In this document: piece by piece, positions 28,524 to 40,395 of the stretch | Layout: every line of letters starts with the position of its first letter | Position numbering within the stretch: position 1 is the first letter of the stretch | NCBI RefSeq assembly: GCF_002261345.1 | Contig: NZ_NEVT01000009.1 | Coordinates: forward strand, 434,001 to 498,000 | Direction: 5' to 3' | Length of the DNA stretch: 64,000 bases | Source of the DNA: Bordetella genomosp. 2 | GTDB taxonomy: Bacteria > Pseudomonadota > Gammaproteobacteria > Burkholderiales > Burkholderiaceae_B | Position numbers and translations under genes: made by a program | The notes under the pieces: model-generated | The model's database searches: none | Seen by the model: only the letters and a program-made list of their open reading frames with translations | What the model was told of the DNA's origin: nothing

Positions 28524-29048
28524 TTACGCCGCCGCCTTCTGGTCGCGCACGGCAGCCAGGCCGCGGGCGAACTTGGTCGGAACTTCGTTGAGCGTACGTA
28601 CGAATTGCGCGATGGGGGCTTGCATGGTGCCCAGCAGTTTCGACAGCAACTCTTCGCGCGAGGGCATGGTGGCCAGGGCCTTCACGCCTTCTTGGTTCAA
28701 CAGGTTGTTGGGCAGCGAGCCCGCCTTGATGACCAGCTTGTCGTTGCTCTTCGCGAAATCTGCCAGGACCTTGGCCGCCGAAACCGGATCGTTGCTGATC
28801 CCGTAGATCAGCGGACCGGTCAGTTGCTCGGACAGCGGCTCGAAAGCCGTGCCGGCAACCGCACGACGGGCCAGCGTGTTCTTCAGAACACGCAGGTACA
28901 CGCCCGATTCACGCGCAGTCTTGCGCAGTACGGTGACAGAGGCGACGTCCAGACCACGGTACTCGGCGATAACGATCGACTGGGCCTTGGCAACAGCTGC
29001 CGAGACTTCCTCGATCACCACCGCTTTCTCTTGACGATTGAGACTCAC
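28524..29048 (-). CDS. rplJ: 50S ribosomal protein L10
   Basis: A 174-residue protein ([20 protein letters not shown]) that forms the base of the L7/L12 stalk. The rRNA-binding N-terminal domain and the C-terminal helix that carries L7/L12 are both present. In E. coli the L10-L7/L12 complex represses its own operon by binding the rplJ leader. The 251-base leader here (29049-29299) is long enough for a similar mechanism. Confidence 0.98.
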   Translation of the reverse strand: MSLNRQEKAVVIEEVSAAVAKAQSIVIAEYRGLDVASVTVLRKTARESGVYLRVLKNTLARRAVAGTAFEPLSEQLTGPLIYGISNDPVSAAKVLADFAKSNDKLVIKAGSLPNNLLNQEGVKALATMPSREELLSKLLGTMQAPIAQFVRTLNEVPTKFARGLAAVRDQKAAA

Positions 29049-29299
29049 GGTTTGAACACTCCATCAAAAGACGCCTGGGGCCTTGGCCTTGCGCGTCAAC
29101 CGAATGCGGCGCCTGGTTGAGTTCTTCGGGTAAAGAAATCTTCCTGGGGACGCCGTCTACGCTGGATCCGGACCGGGTTGGCTCCGGGATTAAGCGGGGC
29201 ACCTGCGATACGGCTGCCTGCGCCCTGCTCCAGCGGTCTTTGACAGCAACATCCGGTGTGACCCGGATGCAGCCCAAAGTTCGTTTTTGCCTCGGCCGA
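29049..29299 (-). promoter_or_regulatory. rplJ leader region (putative L10 autoregulatory leader and promoter)
   Basis: A 251-base gap between rplA and rplJ, by far the longest within the ribosomal protein part of this cluster, without a credible gene. By position it corresponds to the L10 leader of other proteobacteria, which holds a promoter and the L10-L7/L12 binding fold. I could not delineate the fold by eye, so this is a positional call. Confidence 0.45.
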
Positions 29300-29998
29300 T
29301 CAGTTGGCCGACAGCGATGCCACTTCCACGCGCGCACCGCCGCCCATGGTGGACGACACGGCGAGCTTGCGCAGATAAATACCCTTGGCGGCGGCGGGGC
29401 GAGCCTTCTGCAGGGCATCGACCAGCGCGGCCAGGTTGGTTTGCAACTGTTCCACGCCGAACGAGGCGCGGCCGATGGTGGCGTGAATGATGCCCGCCTT
29501 GTCGGTACGGTACTGGACCTGGCCGGCCTTGGCGTTCTTCACCGCCGTGGCGACGTCCGGGGTCACGGTGCCGACCTTGGGGTTCGGCATCAGGCCACGC
29601 GGGCCCAGGACCTGGCCCAGGGCACCCACGACACGCATGGTGTCGGGCGAGGCGATGACCACGTCGAAATCGATCTGGCCACCCTTGATGCGCTCGGCCA
29701 GGTCTTCCAGGCCGACGATGTCGGCGCCGGCCGCACGGGCGGCCTCGGCCTTGTCGCCCTGGGCGAACACGGCCACACGGACGGCCTTGCCGGTACCGGC
29801 GGGCAGCACCACGGAGCCGCGGACCAGCTGGTCGGACTTCTTGGGGTCGATGCCGAGCTGCACCGCCACGTCGATGGACTCATCGAACTTGGCGGTGGCG
29901 GTTTCCTTGACCAGGGTCAGGGCTTCGGCCACGGGGTACAGCTTGGTGCGGTCGATTTTCTTGGCGATGGCGGCGGCGCGCTTGGACAGTTTTGCCAT
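29300..29998 (-). CDS. rplA: 50S ribosomal protein L1
   Basis: A 232-residue protein of normal size ([20 protein letters not shown]). L1 forms the mobile stalk at the E site and in many bacteria represses its own rplK-rplA operon. The rRNA-binding block [18 protein letters not shown] is present. It starts two bases after the rplK stop, so the two are co-translated. Confidence 0.98.
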   Translation of the reverse strand: MAKLSKRAAAIAKKIDRTKLYPVAEALTLVKETATAKFDESIDVAVQLGIDPKKSDQLVRGSVVLPAGTGKAVRVAVFAQGDKAEAARAAGADIVGLEDLAERIKGGQIDFDVVIASPDTMRVVGALGQVLGPRGLMPNPKVGTVTPDVATAVKNAKAGQVQYRTDKAGIIHATIGRASFGVEQLQTNLAALVDALQKARPAAAKGIYLRKLAVSSTMGGGARVEVASLSAN

Positions 29999-30000
29999 GA

Positions 30001-30432
30001 TCAGATCCCCTCAACCGTGATGCCCATGCTGCGGGCGCTGCCAGCGATCGTGCGAACGGCGGCTTCCAGGTCGGCCGCGGTCAGATCGGGTTCCTTGGTC
30101 TTGGCAATTTCCTCGGCCTGGGCGCGAGTCAGCTTGCCGACCTTGTCGGTATGCGGCTTGGACGAGCCCTTTTGCACGCCGGCGGCCTTCTTGATGAGGA
30201 CCGTCGCGGGCGGGGTCTTCATGATGAAGGTGAAGCTCTTGTCCGCGAAGGCGGTGATCACCACCGGAATCGGCAGACCGGGCTCCATGCCCTGGGTCTT
30301 GGCGTTGAACGCCTTGCAGAATTCCATGATGTTCAGGCCACGCTGACCCAGCGCCGGGCCAATCGGGGGAGAGGGGTTTGCCTTACCAGCCGGCACTTGC
30401 AGCTTGATAAAGCCGACGATCTTCTTCGCCAT
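30001..30432 (-). CDS. rplK: 50S ribosomal protein L11
   Basis: A 143-residue protein ([20 protein letters not shown]). The N-terminal domain carries the proline-rich segment [15 protein letters not shown] that contacts the GTPase centre and, in sensitive ribosomes, thiostrepton. It is also needed for RelA activation in the stringent response. It lies 63 bases after nusG. Confidence 0.98.
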   Translation of the reverse strand: MAKKIVGFIKLQVPAGKANPSPPIGPALGQRGLNIMEFCKAFNAKTQGMEPGLPIPVVITAFADKSFTFIMKTPPATVLIKKAAGVQKGSSKPHTDKVGKLTRAQAEEIAKTKEPDLTAADLEAAVRTIAGSARSMGITVEGI

Positions 30433-30495
30433 GCTTTGCTCCTTGCGGGTTCAATCGCCCGCCGCCAGATGCGGCGAGCTCCCCGGGGTTGAAAA

Positions 30496-31029
30496 TCAGG
30501 TCTTCTCGACCTGGCTGAAATCGAGCTCGACGGGCGTGGCGCGGCCAAAAATGGTGACAGACACGCGCACCTTGCTCTTTTCGTAATTGACTTCCTCGAC
30601 GTTGCCGTTGAAGTCTGCAAACGGACCTTCCTTCACGCGAACCATCTCGCCCACTTCGAACAGGATCTTGGGGCGGGGTTTCTCGACACCCTCTTCCATC
30701 TGGGAGAGGATCTTCTCGACTTCCTTTTCGGAAATCGGCGTGGGACGATTGCCCGAGCCACCCAGGAAGCCGGTGACGCGGTTGGTGTTCTTCACCAGGT
30801 GCCAGGTTTCGTCGGTGAGATCCATCTCGACCAGCACGTAACCCGGGAAAATGCGGCGCTCGCTGATGGACTTCTGGCCGCCCTTCATTTCGACGACCTC
30901 TTCCGAAGGCACCAGGATGCGGCCGAACGACGTCTGCAGGCCCGCGCGCTCGATGCGCTCGTTCAGGGCCTTGTGGACGCTTTTCTCCATGCCGGAGTAC
31001 ACATGGACGACATACCAACGTTTGCTCAT
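30496..31029 (-). CDS. nusG: transcription termination/antitermination factor NusG
   Basis: A 177-residue protein with the NGN domain (about 1-115, [19 protein letters not shown]) and a KOW domain (about 125-177, [20 protein letters not shown]). It binds RNA polymerase and couples it to Rho or to ribosomal S10. Ten bases separate it from secE, the standard gene pair. Confidence 0.98.
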   Translation of the reverse strand: MSKRWYVVHVYSGMEKSVHKALNERIERAGLQTSFGRILVPSEEVVEMKGGQKSISERRIFPGYVLVEMDLTDETWHLVKNTNRVTGFLGGSGNRPTPISEKEVEKILSQMEEGVEKPRPKILFEVGEMVRVKEGPFADFNGNVEEVNYEKSKVRVSVTIFGRATPVELDFSQVEKT

Positions 31030-31038
31030 TCGGCGTCC

Positions 31039-31419
31039 TTATTTCCAGCCCAGCAACAGGCCGTAGAGTATCCACTCGATGCCCTTGTCGAGCACCCACA
31101 TGAGCAAGCCCATGACCGCGACGAAGGCGAACACGATCCCGGTCATCTGGGTCGTTTCCTTGCGGGTCGGCCAGGAAACGCGCTTGGCTTCGTTGAACGA
31201 CTCGCCGGCGAAGCTCAGGGTGCGGCGACCGGGCTCGCTGGACCAGGCGATCAGGGCGGCAAGCACCAGGCCGCCGACGAACACGCCGATGCGGGCAGCC
31301 ATGGGCTGGGCGCTGAGCACCGAAAACCCGACGATGCCAGCAATAACAACAAGCACCGCCAGGCCAAGCTTGATCCGGTCGGCAGTACTGGTTACGGTTT
31401 CTACGCTGGTATTAGACAT
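31039..31419 (-). CDS. secE: preprotein translocase subunit SecE
   Basis: A 126-residue membrane protein. The start MSNTSVETVTSTADRIK is chosen over an upstream in-frame ATG because the extension is not typical. Three membrane segments are visible (LGLAVLVVIAGIVGFSVL, IGVFVGGLVLAALIAW, GIVFAFVAVMGLLMWVLDK) with the conserved amphipathic region EAKRVSWPTRKETTQ before the last. This is the three-helix form typical of proteobacteria. It clamps SecY in the Sec channel. It lies downstream of tRNA-Trp. Confidence 0.97.
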   Translation of the reverse strand: MSNTSVETVTSTADRIKLGLAVLVVIAGIVGFSVLSAQPMAARIGVFVGGLVLAALIAWSSEPGRRTLSFAGESFNEAKRVSWPTRKETTQMTGIVFAFVAVMGLLMWVLDKGIEWILYGLLLGWK

Positions 31420-31542
31420 TTTGCGACGCGAGCCCGCCTTCAATGCGCGACTTGCGGTGATCTCCCGGCGGATTTAAGAGCGACGAGCGGGGTTGACAAC
31501 GAACTGGGCCATGGTTTCCGGCCGCGATGGCGACCGATAGGA

Positions 31543-31618
31543 TGGCAGGGGCAGTAGGAATCGAACCTACAACCTTCGGTTTTGGAGACCGACGCTCTGC
31601 CAATTGAGCTATACCCCT
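31543..31618 (-). tRNA. tRNA-Trp (anticodon CCA)
   Basis: A 76-base cloverleaf on the minus strand from AGGGGTATAGCTC to an encoded CCA end. The anticodon loop CTCCAAA gives CCA. The acceptor stem AGGGGTA pairs with TGCCCCT and the T loop is GGTTCGATTCC. It sits between tuf and secE, the conserved betaproteobacterial position. Confidence 0.97.
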
Positions 31619-31680
31619 AAAACCTCTTGCGAGTATGTATGGCGACTTGCGGAACCATACATAGTACTACTTTTCCGACA

Positions 31681-31721
31681 AACATGGGAAGCGGGCCCAG
31701 AAGGGCCGGCTTCCCCATGTT
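31681..31721 (-). terminator. hairpin terminator after the second tuf
   Basis: A long near-perfect stem (31681-31698 against 31703-31721) with one bulged base and a four-base loop, beginning about 13 bases after the tuf stop. The minus-strand 3' side ends in a short T-run (TTTG), so termination may be partial and allow read-through to tRNA-Trp and secE. Confidence 0.7.
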
Positions 31722-31733
31722 AAAACGCCTGGC

Positions 31734-32924
<1,191 letters not shown>

Positions 32925-32978
32925 GGCTGACTCCTGACCTGGATTGAAGCTTCTGACTAAGAAGAGAACAAAAAGTAG

Positions 32979-33053
<75 letters not shown>

Positions 33054-33059
33054 AAATTC

Positions 33060-33133
33060 TGGAGCGGGTGAAGGGAATCGAACCCTCGTCGTAAGCTTGG
33101 AAGGCTTCTGCTCTACCATTGAGCTACACCCGC
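33060..33133 (-). tRNA. tRNA-Gly (anticodon TCC)
   Basis: A 74-base cloverleaf on the minus strand. The acceptor arms GCGGGTG and CACCCGC pair, the anticodon loop is CTTCCAA (anticodon TCC), and CCA is encoded. It sits between tRNA-Tyr and tRNA-Thr. Confidence 0.97.
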
Positions 33134-33215
33134 GGGCATACCTTTCACCACTCGGCCCCTATTCCGCAACGCCCGCCGCACGCAAACGCACGGAAAACCA
33201 AGGGCCTTACACTGC

Positions 33216-33240
33216 AAATCCAGGCTATACGCCTGGATTT
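33216..33240. other. perfect stem-loop between tRNA-Tyr and tRNA-Gly
   Basis: A perfect 10-base inverted repeat (33216-33225 with 33231-33240, arm AAATCCAGGC) around five bases, in the 121-base gap between the two tRNAs. With three T residues ending the minus-strand stem it resembles a weak terminator or a processing hairpin in the tRNA precursor. Confidence 0.6.
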
Positions 33241-33254
33241 GGAATATGGGTCTC

Positions 33255-33341
33255 TGGTGGAGGAGGTTGGATTCGAACCAACGTAGGCGCAAGGCCAACA
33301 GATTTACAGTCTGCCCCCTTTAACCACTCGGGCACCCCTCC
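33255..33341 (-). tRNA. tRNA-Tyr (anticodon GTA)
   Basis: An 87-base class II tRNA on the minus strand with a long variable arm (TTGGCCTTGCGCCTACG region). The acceptor arms GGAGGGG and CTCCTCC pair with one G-T, the anticodon loop is CTGTAAA (anticodon GTA), and CCA is encoded. It is the first RNA of the tRNA-tuf unit. Confidence 0.97.
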
Positions 33342-33410
33342 AGCGGAGAACTAGGGATTATGAACACTTTCATTTTGAAAGTCAAATCACCCAGTTCGCG
33401 AACCACAGAT

Positions 33411-34404
<994 letters not shown>

Positions 34405-34412
<8 letters not shown>

Positions 34413-35319
34413 CCAGCACCCCGGACAGGCCCTGGCGTTCGAGCAGCGAGTTCAGGTGCTCCCAGCCGTGGAAATCGATGACGATCTGGCCCTTTTCGCG
34501 GGCCCCGACTTTCAGGGCGACCTTGGTGCCGAGATGGTCGGACAGCGCCTCTTCGAGGCGCGCCACATCCCGCGAAGCGCCGTTGGGTTTCTTGCGCGGC
34601 GCGCTTTCCGTTTCTTTGGCGGTCTTGGCGACCAGCTTTTCCGCCTCGCGCACCGACAGGCGCCGCGCGATGATCTGGTTGGCCAGCTGGATCTGCATGG
34701 CGGCGTCCACCGCCAGCAGCGCGCGCGCATGGCCCATGTCGATGTCGCCAGCCAGCAGCATGGTCTGCACCGGGCTGGCGAGGTTCATGAGCCGCAGCAG
34801 GTTGCTGGTGGCCGAACGCGAGCGGCCGATGGCCTGGGCGGCCTGTTCGTGGGTAAGGCCGAATTCGTCGAGCAGGCGGCGTACGCCCTGGGCCTCTTCG
34901 AGCGGGTTCAGGTCTTCGCGCTGGATGTTCTCGATCAGCGCCATCACCGCGGCGTTCTCGTCGGCGACTTCGCGCACCAGCACGGGGACTTCCTTCAGCC
35001 CTGCCAGCTGGGCGGCGCGGAAGCGGCGTTCGCCGGCGATGATCTCGTAATGGCCGGGGTCGTCGTTGAGGGCGCGCACCAGGATGGGCTGCATGATGCC
35101 CTGGGTGCGGATGGAATCGGCCAGCTCGTTCAGCGCACCTTCGTCCATGCGGGTGCGCGGCTGGTATTTGCCGGCGCGCATCTTGCCGACCGGCAGCGTG
35201 GACGGCGGGCCGTCGGGCTTGGCCGCAGCGGCTTTGCCGATGGTGTCGATGGCCGGGCCGTCCGCCCCGAGCAGGGCGTCAAGTCCGCGACCGAGACCTT
35301 TGGGTTTCTTGGTGGCCAT
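34405..35319 (-). CDS. parB: chromosome partitioning protein ParB
   Basis: A 304-residue parS-binding CTPase/clamp protein. The nuclease-like CTP-binding domain carries the GERRFRAAQLAG motif. The helix-turn-helix (LTHEQAAQAIGRSRSATSNL) reads parS, and a C-terminal dimerisation domain follows. Four parS-type palindromes lie about 3.5-4.5 kb away in the region beyond mnmG. ParB loading there would organise and segregate the origin region with ParA. It lies 44 bases after parA. Confidence 0.97.
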
Positions 35320-35363
35320 GTCGAATCAGTCCTTTGTTTTAGCTTTCAGGTTGCGCCGACGCT

Positions 35364-36161
35364 TCAATCCATGGCTTCGACGCGCTCGACCATTTCGGCG
35401 CCGAACGAAATGTACGCCTGGGCGCCGCGCGAGGCGCGGTCGTAGACCACGCCTGGCAGGCCGTAGCTGGGCGCCTCGGCCAGGCGGACGTTGCGCGGGA
35501 TGACGGTCGAAAACACCTTGTCGCCGAAATGCGACTCGAGCTGGGCCGACACCTGCTGCTGCAGGGTCATGCGCGGATCGAACATCACGCGCAGCAGGCC
35601 GATGAGTCGCAGGTCGCCGTTGATGTTGCGATGCACCCGCTTGATGGTATTGACCAGGTCGGACAAGCCTTCCAGGGCGAAGTATTCGCACTGCATCGGG
35701 ATGATCACGCCGTGCGCCGCGGCCAGCCCGTTGAGCGTGAGGAGCGACAGCGTGGGCGGGCAATCGATCAGGATGAAATCGTACTGGCCGGCGACGCTGT
35801 CGATCGCCATCTTGAGCTGGCGCTCGCGGGCATCCATGTTGACCAGGTCGATCTCGGCGCCGGAGAGCTCGCGGTTGGCCGGCAGCACGTCGTAGCCGCC
35901 CGCTTCCGAGCGCACGCTGGCCTCGCTGATGGACGCGTCGCCGATCAGCACCTGGTAGAGGTTGGATTGCAGGGAGCTCTTGTCGATGCCGCTGCCCATC
36001 GTGGCGTTGCCCTGGGGATCGAGGTCGACCAGCAGCACGCGCTTGCCATGGGTGGCCAGGCCCGCCGCGAGGTTGATGGCGGTGGTGGTCTTGCCGACGC
36101 CGCCCTTCTGGTTGGCAATGCAGAAAACACGGGCGGGTTTGCTGGGCGGGGTATTGTTCAT
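35364..36161 (-). CDS. parA: chromosome partitioning ATPase ParA
   Basis: A 265-residue Walker-type ATPase. The start [14 protein letters not shown] overlaps the rsmG stop by ATGA; an upstream in-frame extension lies inside rsmG. The deviant Walker A motif QKGGVGKTT, the A' region DLDPQGNATMGSG and the Walker B segment ILIDCPPTLSLLT are present. It works with ParB on parS sites in origin segregation. Confidence 0.97.
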   Translation of the reverse strand: MNNTPPSKPARVFCIANQKGGVGKTTTAINLAAGLATHGKRVLLVDLDPQGNATMGSGIDKSSLQSNLYQVLIGDASISEASVRSEAGGYDVLPANRELSGAEIDLVNMDARERQLKMAIDSVAGQYDFILIDCPPTLSLLTLNGLAAAHGVIIPMQCEYFALEGLSDLVNTIKRVHRNINGDLRLIGLLRVMFDPRMTLQQQVSAQLESHFGDKVFSTVIPRNVRLAEAPSYGLPGVVYDRASRGAQAYISFGAEMVERVEAMD

Positions 36162-36832
36162 GGGGTTCCTTGACTGCGGCGCATCCAGATGAGGCAGCGT
36201 TGCGCATCCAGTTCCGGCACGTGCAGTGCCTGGATGTCTTCCACGCGCCACTCGCCCTGCCGGTGCAGGACGTCAATCTCTTCTTCCGGCACCTTCCCTT
36301 TCATGGCGACGAGGGTACCATCGTTGCCGACGTGGCGGCCGGCCAGCGAAGCAAAATCATTGAGTGAAGCGAAAGCGCGCGACACGACGATGTCGCAGCC
36401 GGCCGGCGGCAGATCTTCGACGCGCGCGTGCACGGCGCGCAGATTGGGCAACTCGAGCACGCCCGACATCTGCCGCACGAAGGCAGTTTTTTTCTCGACC
36501 GCGTCGATGCACGTGACTTGCCAGCCCGGCTGCATGATGGCCAGCACGACGCCGGGCAAGCCGCCGCCCGAGCCGATGTCGTACAGGCTGGCTTGCGCCG
36601 TATCGAGCGCGCCGGCAAGCGGGTTGACGATGCTGAGGCTGTCGAACAGGTGCTGCACCAGCATCTGCCCCGGGTCGCGGATCGCGGTGAGGTTGTAGGT
36701 GCGATTCCAGCGCTGCATCTGCGCCAGGTAGGCGAGCAATTGCTCGGCCTGCCTGGCCGCGATCGGCAGCGCCAGCTGGTCGCTCGCGCGCGCCAGCCGC
36801 CTGGCCAGGCCGTCGTCGGGCGCGGCGCTCAT
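36158..36832 (-). CDS. rsmG: 16S rRNA (guanine-N7) methyltransferase RsmG
   Basis: A 224-residue SAM-dependent methyltransferase (formerly GidB) that modifies G527 of 16S rRNA. The SAM-binding glycine motif is [15 protein letters not shown]. Loss of this gene gives low-level streptomycin resistance in other bacteria; it looks intact here. It overlaps both neighbours by ATGA junctions (mnmG upstream, parA downstream). Confidence 0.96.
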   Translation of the reverse strand: MSAAPDDGLARRLARASDQLALPIAARQAEQLLAYLAQMQRWNRTYNLTAIRDPGQMLVQHLFDSLSIVNPLAGALDTAQASLYDIGSGGGLPGVVLAIMQPGWQVTCIDAVEKKTAFVRQMSGVLELPNLRAVHARVEDLPPAGCDIVVSRAFASLNDFASLAGRHVGNDGTLVAMKGKVPEEEIDVLHRQGEWRVEDIQALHVPELDAQRCLIWMRRSQGTP

Positions 36833-38748
36833 GCGGCTTGCTTGCGCGTGCCGTAGTGCAGGCGCTTGAGGTGAATGAGCAGTAGGGAAATGGCCGCAGG
36901 CGTCACGCCGGAAATGCGCGCCGCCTGTCCGATGGTTTCCGGACGGTGGTCCTTGAGTTTCTGGCGCACTTCGAAAGACAGGCTGCTGACGGCGTCATAG
37001 TCGATATCGGCCGGTATGCGCTGTTGTTCTTGCGCCAGGTGCTTCTGCACTTCGTCCTGCTGCCGGGCGATGTAGCCGGCGTATTTGACCTGGATTTCCA
37101 CCTGCTCGGCCAGCACCGGATCGTCCTGCACGCCTGGACCGGCCAGCAAGGTGCCGTCGGTATTGCGGGCGTCCATGAGCGCGGCATACGACACGTTCGG
37201 GCGTTTCAACAGGTCTGATAGTGAGTACTCACGTTCAATCGCCTTGCCCAGCAGCGGTTCGGCCGCCTCGGCGGGAAAACTGCGCGGATTGACCCAGGTC
37301 GATTTCAGGCGCTCGACTTCGGCGGCCACGGCATCGCGCTTGCGGCTGAAGGCGTCCCAGCGCGCGTCGTCCACCAGGCCCAGCTTGCGGCCGATTTCGG
37401 TCAGGCGCAGGTCGGCATTGTCTTCGCGCAGGCTCAAGCGGTATTCGGCGCGGGAAGTGAACATGCGATACGGCTCGGTCACGCCGCGCGTGACCAGGTC
37501 GTCGACCAGCACGCCCAGATAGGCTTCGTCGCGGCGCGGGGTCCAGGTGTCGCGTTGCAGCGCCTGCAGGGCGGCATTGGCGCCGGCCAGCAAGCCTTGG
37601 GCGGCGGCTTCTTCATAGCCGGTGGTGCCGTTGATCTGGCCGGCGAAGAACAGGCCGCCGATGGCCTTGGTCTCGAGCGTGGTCTTCAGGGCCCGGGGGT
37701 CGAAGTAGTCGTACTCGATGGCGTAGCCCGGCCGCAGGATGTGGGCATTTTCGAGGCCGGGCAAGGAATGGATCAGCTCCCATTGCACGTCGAACGGCAG
37801 GCTGGTCGAGACGCCATTGGGATAGACCTCGTGGGTGTCCAGCCCTTCGGGCTCCAGGAATACCTGGTGCGAGGCTTTGTCGGCGAAGCGATGGATCTTG
37901 TCTTCGATGGACGGGCAGTAGCGGGGGCCCACGCCTTCGATGACGCCGCTGTACATGGGCGAGCGATCGAGGCCGCCACGGATGATGTCGTGGGTGCGCG
38001 CGTTGGTGTGGGTGATCCAGCAGGGCAATTGCCGGGGGTGCATGGCGGCCGTACCCAGGAATGAAAATACGGGTATGGGGTCCAGGTCGCCCGGCTGCTC
38101 TTCGAGCACACTGTAGTCGATGGTGCGCCCGTCGATGCGGGGCGGCGTGCCGGTCTTGAGGCGGCCCTGCGGTAGCTTGAGTTCTTTGAGGCGCTGGCCC
38201 AGCGAAATGGCGGGCGGGTCGCCGGCGCGGCCGCCGGAGTAGTTCTGCAGCCCGACATGGATCAGTCCGTTGAGGAAGGTCCCGGCAGTGAGCACGACGG
38301 TGCGGGCGCGGAATTTCAGGCCTATCTGTGTGACTGCCCCGATGACTTTGTCGCCCTGGACCATGAGGTCGTCGACGGCCTGCTGGAAGATCCAGAGGTT
38401 GGGCTGGTTTTCGAGACGGGACCGTATGGCTTTGCGGTAGAGGACGCGGTCGGCCTGGGCGCGCGTGGCGCGTACGGCGGGGCCTTTGGATCCGTTGAGG
38501 ATGCGAAACTGGATTCCTGCTTCATCGGTGGCGATGGCCATGGCGCCGCCCAGGGCATCGACTTCTTTGACCAGGTGCCCTTTACCGATCCCGCCAATGG
38601 AGGGATTGCAGGACATTTGGCCCAGGGTTTCGATACTGTGCGTGAGCAGCAAGGTTTTTGCGCCGATGCGAGCCGCGGCAAGGGCGGCCTCGCTACCGGC
38701 ATGGCCGCCACCCACGACAATCACGTCAAACTCGCGCGGATAATCCAT
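36829..38748 (-). CDS. mnmG: tRNA uridine-5-carboxymethylaminomethyl modification enzyme MnmG
   Basis: A 639-residue FAD enzyme (formerly GidA). With MnmE it modifies the wobble uridine of several tRNAs. The FAD-binding motif [15 protein letters not shown] starts at residue 10; GTFLNG and the conserved [18 protein letters not shown] block are present. The start MDYPREFD follows the family; the open frame reaches 77 codons further upstream through a parS site and is not coding. It is the first gene of the mnmG-rsmG-parA-parB operon and borders the putative origin. Confidence 0.98.
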   Translation of the reverse strand: MDYPREFDVIVVGGGHAGSEAALAAARIGAKTLLLTHSIETLGQMSCNPSIGGIGKGHLVKEVDALGGAMAIATDEAGIQFRILNGSKGPAVRATRAQADRVLYRKAIRSRLENQPNLWIFQQAVDDLMVQGDKVIGAVTQIGLKFRARTVVLTAGTFLNGLIHVGLQNYSGGRAGDPPAISLGQRLKELKLPQGRLKTGTPPRIDGRTIDYSVLEEQPGDLDPIPVFSFLGTAAMHPRQLPCWITHTNARTHDIIRGGLDRSPMYSGVIEGVGPRYCPSIEDKIHRFADKASHQVFLEPEGLDTHEVYPNGVSTSLPFDVQWELIHSLPGLENAHILRPGYAIEYDYFDPRALKTTLETKAIGGLFFAGQINGTTGYEEAAAQGLLAGANAALQALQRDTWTPRRDEAYLGVLVDDLVTRGVTEPYRMFTSRAEYRLSLREDNADLRLTEIGRKLGLVDDARWDAFSRKRDAVAAEVERLKSTWVNPRSFPAEAAEPLLGKAIEREYSLSDLLKRPNVSYAALMDARNTDGTLLAGPGVQDDPVLAEQVEIQVKYAGYIARQQDEVQKHLAQEQQRIPADIDYDAVSSLSFEVRQKLKDHRPETIGQAARISGVTPAAISLLLIHLKRLHYGTRKQAA

Positions 38749-38803
38749 GATGAAAAGCAGAAAAAAGAGCTGATGGCTGCCATTATAGTTTGGAGGCGGC
38801 CGG

Positions 38804-38819
38804 TGTTTCACGTGAAACA
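38804..38819. promoter_or_regulatory. parS site 1
   Basis: Exact 16-base palindrome TGTTTCACGTGAAACA, the canonical parS sequence bound by ParB. It lies 56 bases upstream of the mnmG start, so ParB spreading could also affect mnmG transcription. Confidence 0.93.
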
Positions 38820-39137
38820 TGGGGTGGATTTGAAACGAAGAACAGCAATGGGCTGTTTGTCCGTGCCGGTGCACGGTTTGGCTGGTCGGAGCTCGACTTA
38901 AGCTTGCTGCCATGGTCCTGCTCTCATGCAGGTGGATCTCCAAAATCGGCGTCCCCGGGGGCTTGCCTATGGCCAACAAAACGTCAGTCTACGTTGGAGG
39001 ATGCTTCAGCTTCAATTGGGCGCCTGGCCTCGCATCGGGTACGGTGATATGGGGTAGCGGAGCCCTTCCAATCGTCGTACTGGGTATCGCGGTGTGCCTT
39101 GAGCATGGCGGTCGTGTCGGTTTTAGGTTCTTGAGAC

Positions 39138-39267
39138 GCTCGCGCGTGTCGGTGAGGCCTGAGTGGCCACGTCGCTCGGCTCGGGCGCGCCACCAGGCGC
39201 CCTCGGCCCCCTACGGGGGCTTCCCTCCCTCCAACTGGCCACTCAGGCCTCACCGACACGCGCGAGC
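39138..39267. repeat. long stem-loop repeat, copy A
   Basis: A perfect 32-base inverted repeat (39138-39169 with 39236-39267) encloses a 66-base GC-rich core (39170-39235). The core matches, in inverted orientation and at 65 of 66 positions, the core of copy B at 39425-39490. The arms are different from those of copy B beyond the first five bases next to the core. The core contains its own small palindrome (CCCCCTACGGGGG). No protein is encoded. Confidence 0.9.
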
Positions 39268-39391
39268 TCACAGTTTCTCTAAACGGACGCGTGACCACCA
39301 ACTACGCTCATGGCAAGAGTAGGCGGACACCGCCACGGACTAGCCACGTTGCCTAATGACGGCGGGCGTACGGCGCATGCCACTGCTGAGA

Positions 39392-39523
39392 GTCCTGGCT
39401 GGGGCCGTGAGAGCGGGTCGGCCAGTTGGAGCGAGGGAAGCCCCCGTAGGGGGCCGAGGGCGCCTGGTGGCGCGCCCGAGCCGAGCGACGTGGCCGACCC
39501 GCTCTCACGGCCCCAGCCAGGAC
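39392..39523. repeat. long stem-loop repeat, copy B
   Basis: A perfect 33-base inverted repeat (39392-39424 with 39491-39523) encloses the same 66-base core as copy A in the opposite direction. Each copy is self-complementary through its own arms. The two copies are 124 bases apart. Function unknown; a repeat-element or terminator-like origin is possible. Confidence 0.9.
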
Positions 39524-39607
39524 GGCCTACTGCAGATACTGACCACGTCGCTACTACCGCAAACACCCTCACCGACATAATGGCAGCCATGAAGATCCCA
39601 ACAGGCA

Positions 39608-39623
39608 TGTTCCACGTGAAACA
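39608..39623. promoter_or_regulatory. parS site 2
   Basis: TGTTCCACGTGAAACA, one base different from the canonical parS palindrome and a commonly accepted variant. It lies in the origin region between copy B of the stem-loop repeat and parS site 3. Confidence 0.88.
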
Positions 39624-39707
39624 TACAAACAAGGGACCGTCTGTAATATCAAGGATGGTACGTCAGGGATTCAATACCGAGACTGCGCCTGTCGATCAAC
39701 GACAACT

Positions 39708-39723
39708 TGTTCCACGTGGAACA
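39708..39723. promoter_or_regulatory. parS site 3
   Basis: TGTTCCACGTGGAACA, a perfect palindrome with a symmetrical pair of changes from canonical parS, known as a parS form in other bacteria. It lies 84 bases after parS site 2. Confidence 0.88.
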
Positions 39724-39773
39724 TGACCCATCCAGGCATAGGCCGGCCGCTTCACATTAAATGGGATCACATC

Positions 39774-39789
39774 CGTTTCACGTGAAACA
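39774..39789. promoter_or_regulatory. parS site 4
   Basis: CGTTTCACGTGAAACA, canonical parS except for the first base. It lies 50 bases after site 3, so three sites are packed into about 180 bases. Confidence 0.85.
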
Positions 39790-40238
39790 TCAGCGGGAGC
39801 AGCTTAGGTTGGAACCTGAACTAGGGCCGGTCAGTCGGTAGAACCTAACCCAACTCGAAAGAAACGCGCTGTCATCACCACGAGCTATCCACAAAAATGC
39901 CCACAGGAAAACACCTCAATTGACCCGTCAATCGACCATCAACTCGCCTGGGGATATCTTTGTGAACAACCTTTCAGATCTCATCGCAGTGCAATATGGC
40001 CGTGCAGCCTCGAATTGACCAAGAACGCATGAACTAATCTCAAACCGCCCGGCCAGCACGAATAAGCCCCCGTAAACATAGAGAAAATTACAGCAGCCCG
40101 CCCCGCCAGCCGAGAGCGGCCATCGATAGAATATTTGCTATAGCCCTGGCGGGCGAGATAGGACACGCTGTGTAAAACTGCCGCCACGTCACCGCCTCGC
40201 GACAGGACCTCCGCCAATTGGCCGAACTCCTCCACAAG

Positions 40239-40247
40239 TTATCCACA
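40239..40247 (+). promoter_or_regulatory. DnaA box in the putative origin
   Basis: Perfect consensus TTATCCACA. It is the only perfect box found between mnmG and the cold-shock gene, and one of three in the window; the other two are upstream of ada. Confidence 0.7.
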
Positions 40248-40321
40248 CACTTACCCAACGACTTGCCCACATCTGCGGCAATCGCAACAATGGCGGGATC
40301 ATGCGGCGGTGGCGCATACGA

Positions 40322-40395
40322 CAACGCCCCAGCACATCACTGTGGTGGGGCGTTGCAGCCAGGAAACCCTGGCTTGCGGGAAATCGGGATTTCCC
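40322..40395 (-). terminator. hairpins downstream of the cold-shock gene
   Basis: Three consecutive inverted repeats follow the cspA stop on the minus strand: GGGAAATC with GATTTCCC (40378-40385, 40388-40395), AGCCAGG with CCTGGCT around 40357-40374, and a 10-base perfect stem (40322-40331 with 40346-40355, arm CAACGCCCCA). They probably end or stabilise the short mRNA; T-runs are weak. Confidence 0.55.

Noticed and set aside
38912-39322. 136-codon open frame in the origin region
   Set aside because: It runs through a perfect inverted repeat, has no ribosome site or recognisable domain, and its codon use is unlike the neighbours.
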